A stretch of 64,000 nucleotides of DNA from NCBI GenBank assembly GCA_951802425.1, contig OX637795.1:434001-498000 (forward strand). The letters run 5' to 3'. The DNA is from Clavaria fumosa (taxonomy: Eukaryota; Basidiomycota; Agaricomycetes; Agaricales; Clavariaceae). Positions 63,701-64,000 of the stretch are shown here, one piece after another (position 1 is the first letter of the stretch; every line of letters starts with the position of its first letter). The translations under genes and the position numbers were made by a program. A model generated the notes under the pieces. It did not search any database, was not told the DNA's origin, and worked only from the letters and a program-made list of their open reading frames with translations.

Positions 63701-64000
63701 CAGACACCTTTCTTCCTTGATTATGGACGACACCCATGGAATGGGGGGCTCCGGCCACCTTCTGAGGTGAACCCGGTGGCGGACGAGTGGATGGCTAAGC
63801 TCACGGAGTCCCGAAGAGCAGCCAAGGAGGCAATGGAGAAAGCAGTGGCAGCGATGAAGAAGAGCTACGATAAGGGGAAACGCCCAAGTCGGGAGTACTC
63901 TGAGGGAGATCTGGTCTGGCTGGATACTAGAAACTTGAAGATGGACCGGCCCTGTAAAAAGCTTGACAACAAGAGAGCAGGCCCCTTTGCAGTTGAGGAG
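60719..64000 (+). CDS. Element X pol part (protease, RT, RNase H, integrase), open to the window end
   Basis: Continuous frame in phase with the X gag before the Y insertion; I saw no stop to base 64000. Order: protease ALVDSGCTNCFMD (about 61068); RT with LRPIIDYSRLNAHL, KIDAKGGFPSMQV and RAYVDDVIVFAED (about 62037); RNase H VETDASNLATGGVLSQ, DKEFLAVIRALREWRAYL and KADALSRR. Integrase: H2C2 finger (HDLPAAGHPG ... CETCQRTKP) and core ISWDIVGPLP, SDRGSQFVSRF, DGQTERANQEM. The start of a GPF-type module (RAGPFAVEE) is reached at the edge. Gag and pol are fused in one frame, unlike Y. The copy is inactive only because Y splits it. Confidence 0.92.

Noticed and set aside
1..64000. CRISPR arrays, prokaryotic operons or prophage
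   Set aside because: Introns, chromodomain Gypsy and Ngaro elements show a fungal nuclear genome; the repeats are satellites and minisatellites without unique spacers.

Overview
The window looks like a transposon-rich chromosome segment of a mushroom-forming basidiomycete (Agaricomycetes). The reasons are dense spliceosomal introns of about 43-70 nt with GTRNGT donors, chromodomain Ty3/Gypsy elements, an Ngaro-type tyrosine-recombinase retrotransposon, a Tnp2-type transposase relic, and multigene families typical of that group (TPR-CHAT proteins, caspase-like p20 proteases, DUF4436). No rRNA, tRNA or CRISPR was recognised. Exon models were assembled by hand from splice signals, frame continuity and comparison between paralogues inside the window.

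Layout. 1-4781: 3' part of a decayed Gypsy element ending in a 226-bp LTR. 4782-6476: short tandem and inverted repeats. 6477-15260: a TPR-CHAT gene (minus strand), an inverted decayed copy of its 5' part (plus strand) and a truncated pogo-like transposase. 15278-22088: ordinary host genes, namely a two-ORF fungal protein, an eight-segment membrane-protein model (seven exons, minus) and a complete eight-exon DUF4436 gene (plus). 22384-37101: a cluster of three intact caspase-like genes (A 24074-26214, B 27156-29303, C 33574-36183, all minus), with at least two caspase relics and a CHAT relic on the opposite strand, a C2-domain gene, and a 296-aa protein of unknown function that may be gasdermin-like. 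A and C belong to a segmental duplication offset by about 9.7 kb. C's first exon is fused in frame to TPR repeats, which abut a Tnp2 fragment.

37300-49827: low-complexity and degenerate tandem repeats with extreme strand asymmetry, interrupted by a structurally complete Ngaro-type element (42693-47964, minus). 49828-64000: a nested pair of Gypsy elements. Element X (plus; LTR 49828-50256, gag 50691-51500, pol 60719 to the window end) is split by element Y (minus; 51501-60713, LTRs of 1794 bp, 5-bp target duplication CAAGG).

Working picture: the 6.5-37 kb part is a birth-and-death locus of proteases (caspase p20, CHAT) linked in other organisms to regulated cell death or non-self response. 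It combines sensor-like repeats (TPR), a C2 domain and a candidate membrane-acting effector, and has been reshuffled by duplication and transposons. The functional link is inference; the gene structures and relics are read directly from the sequence.
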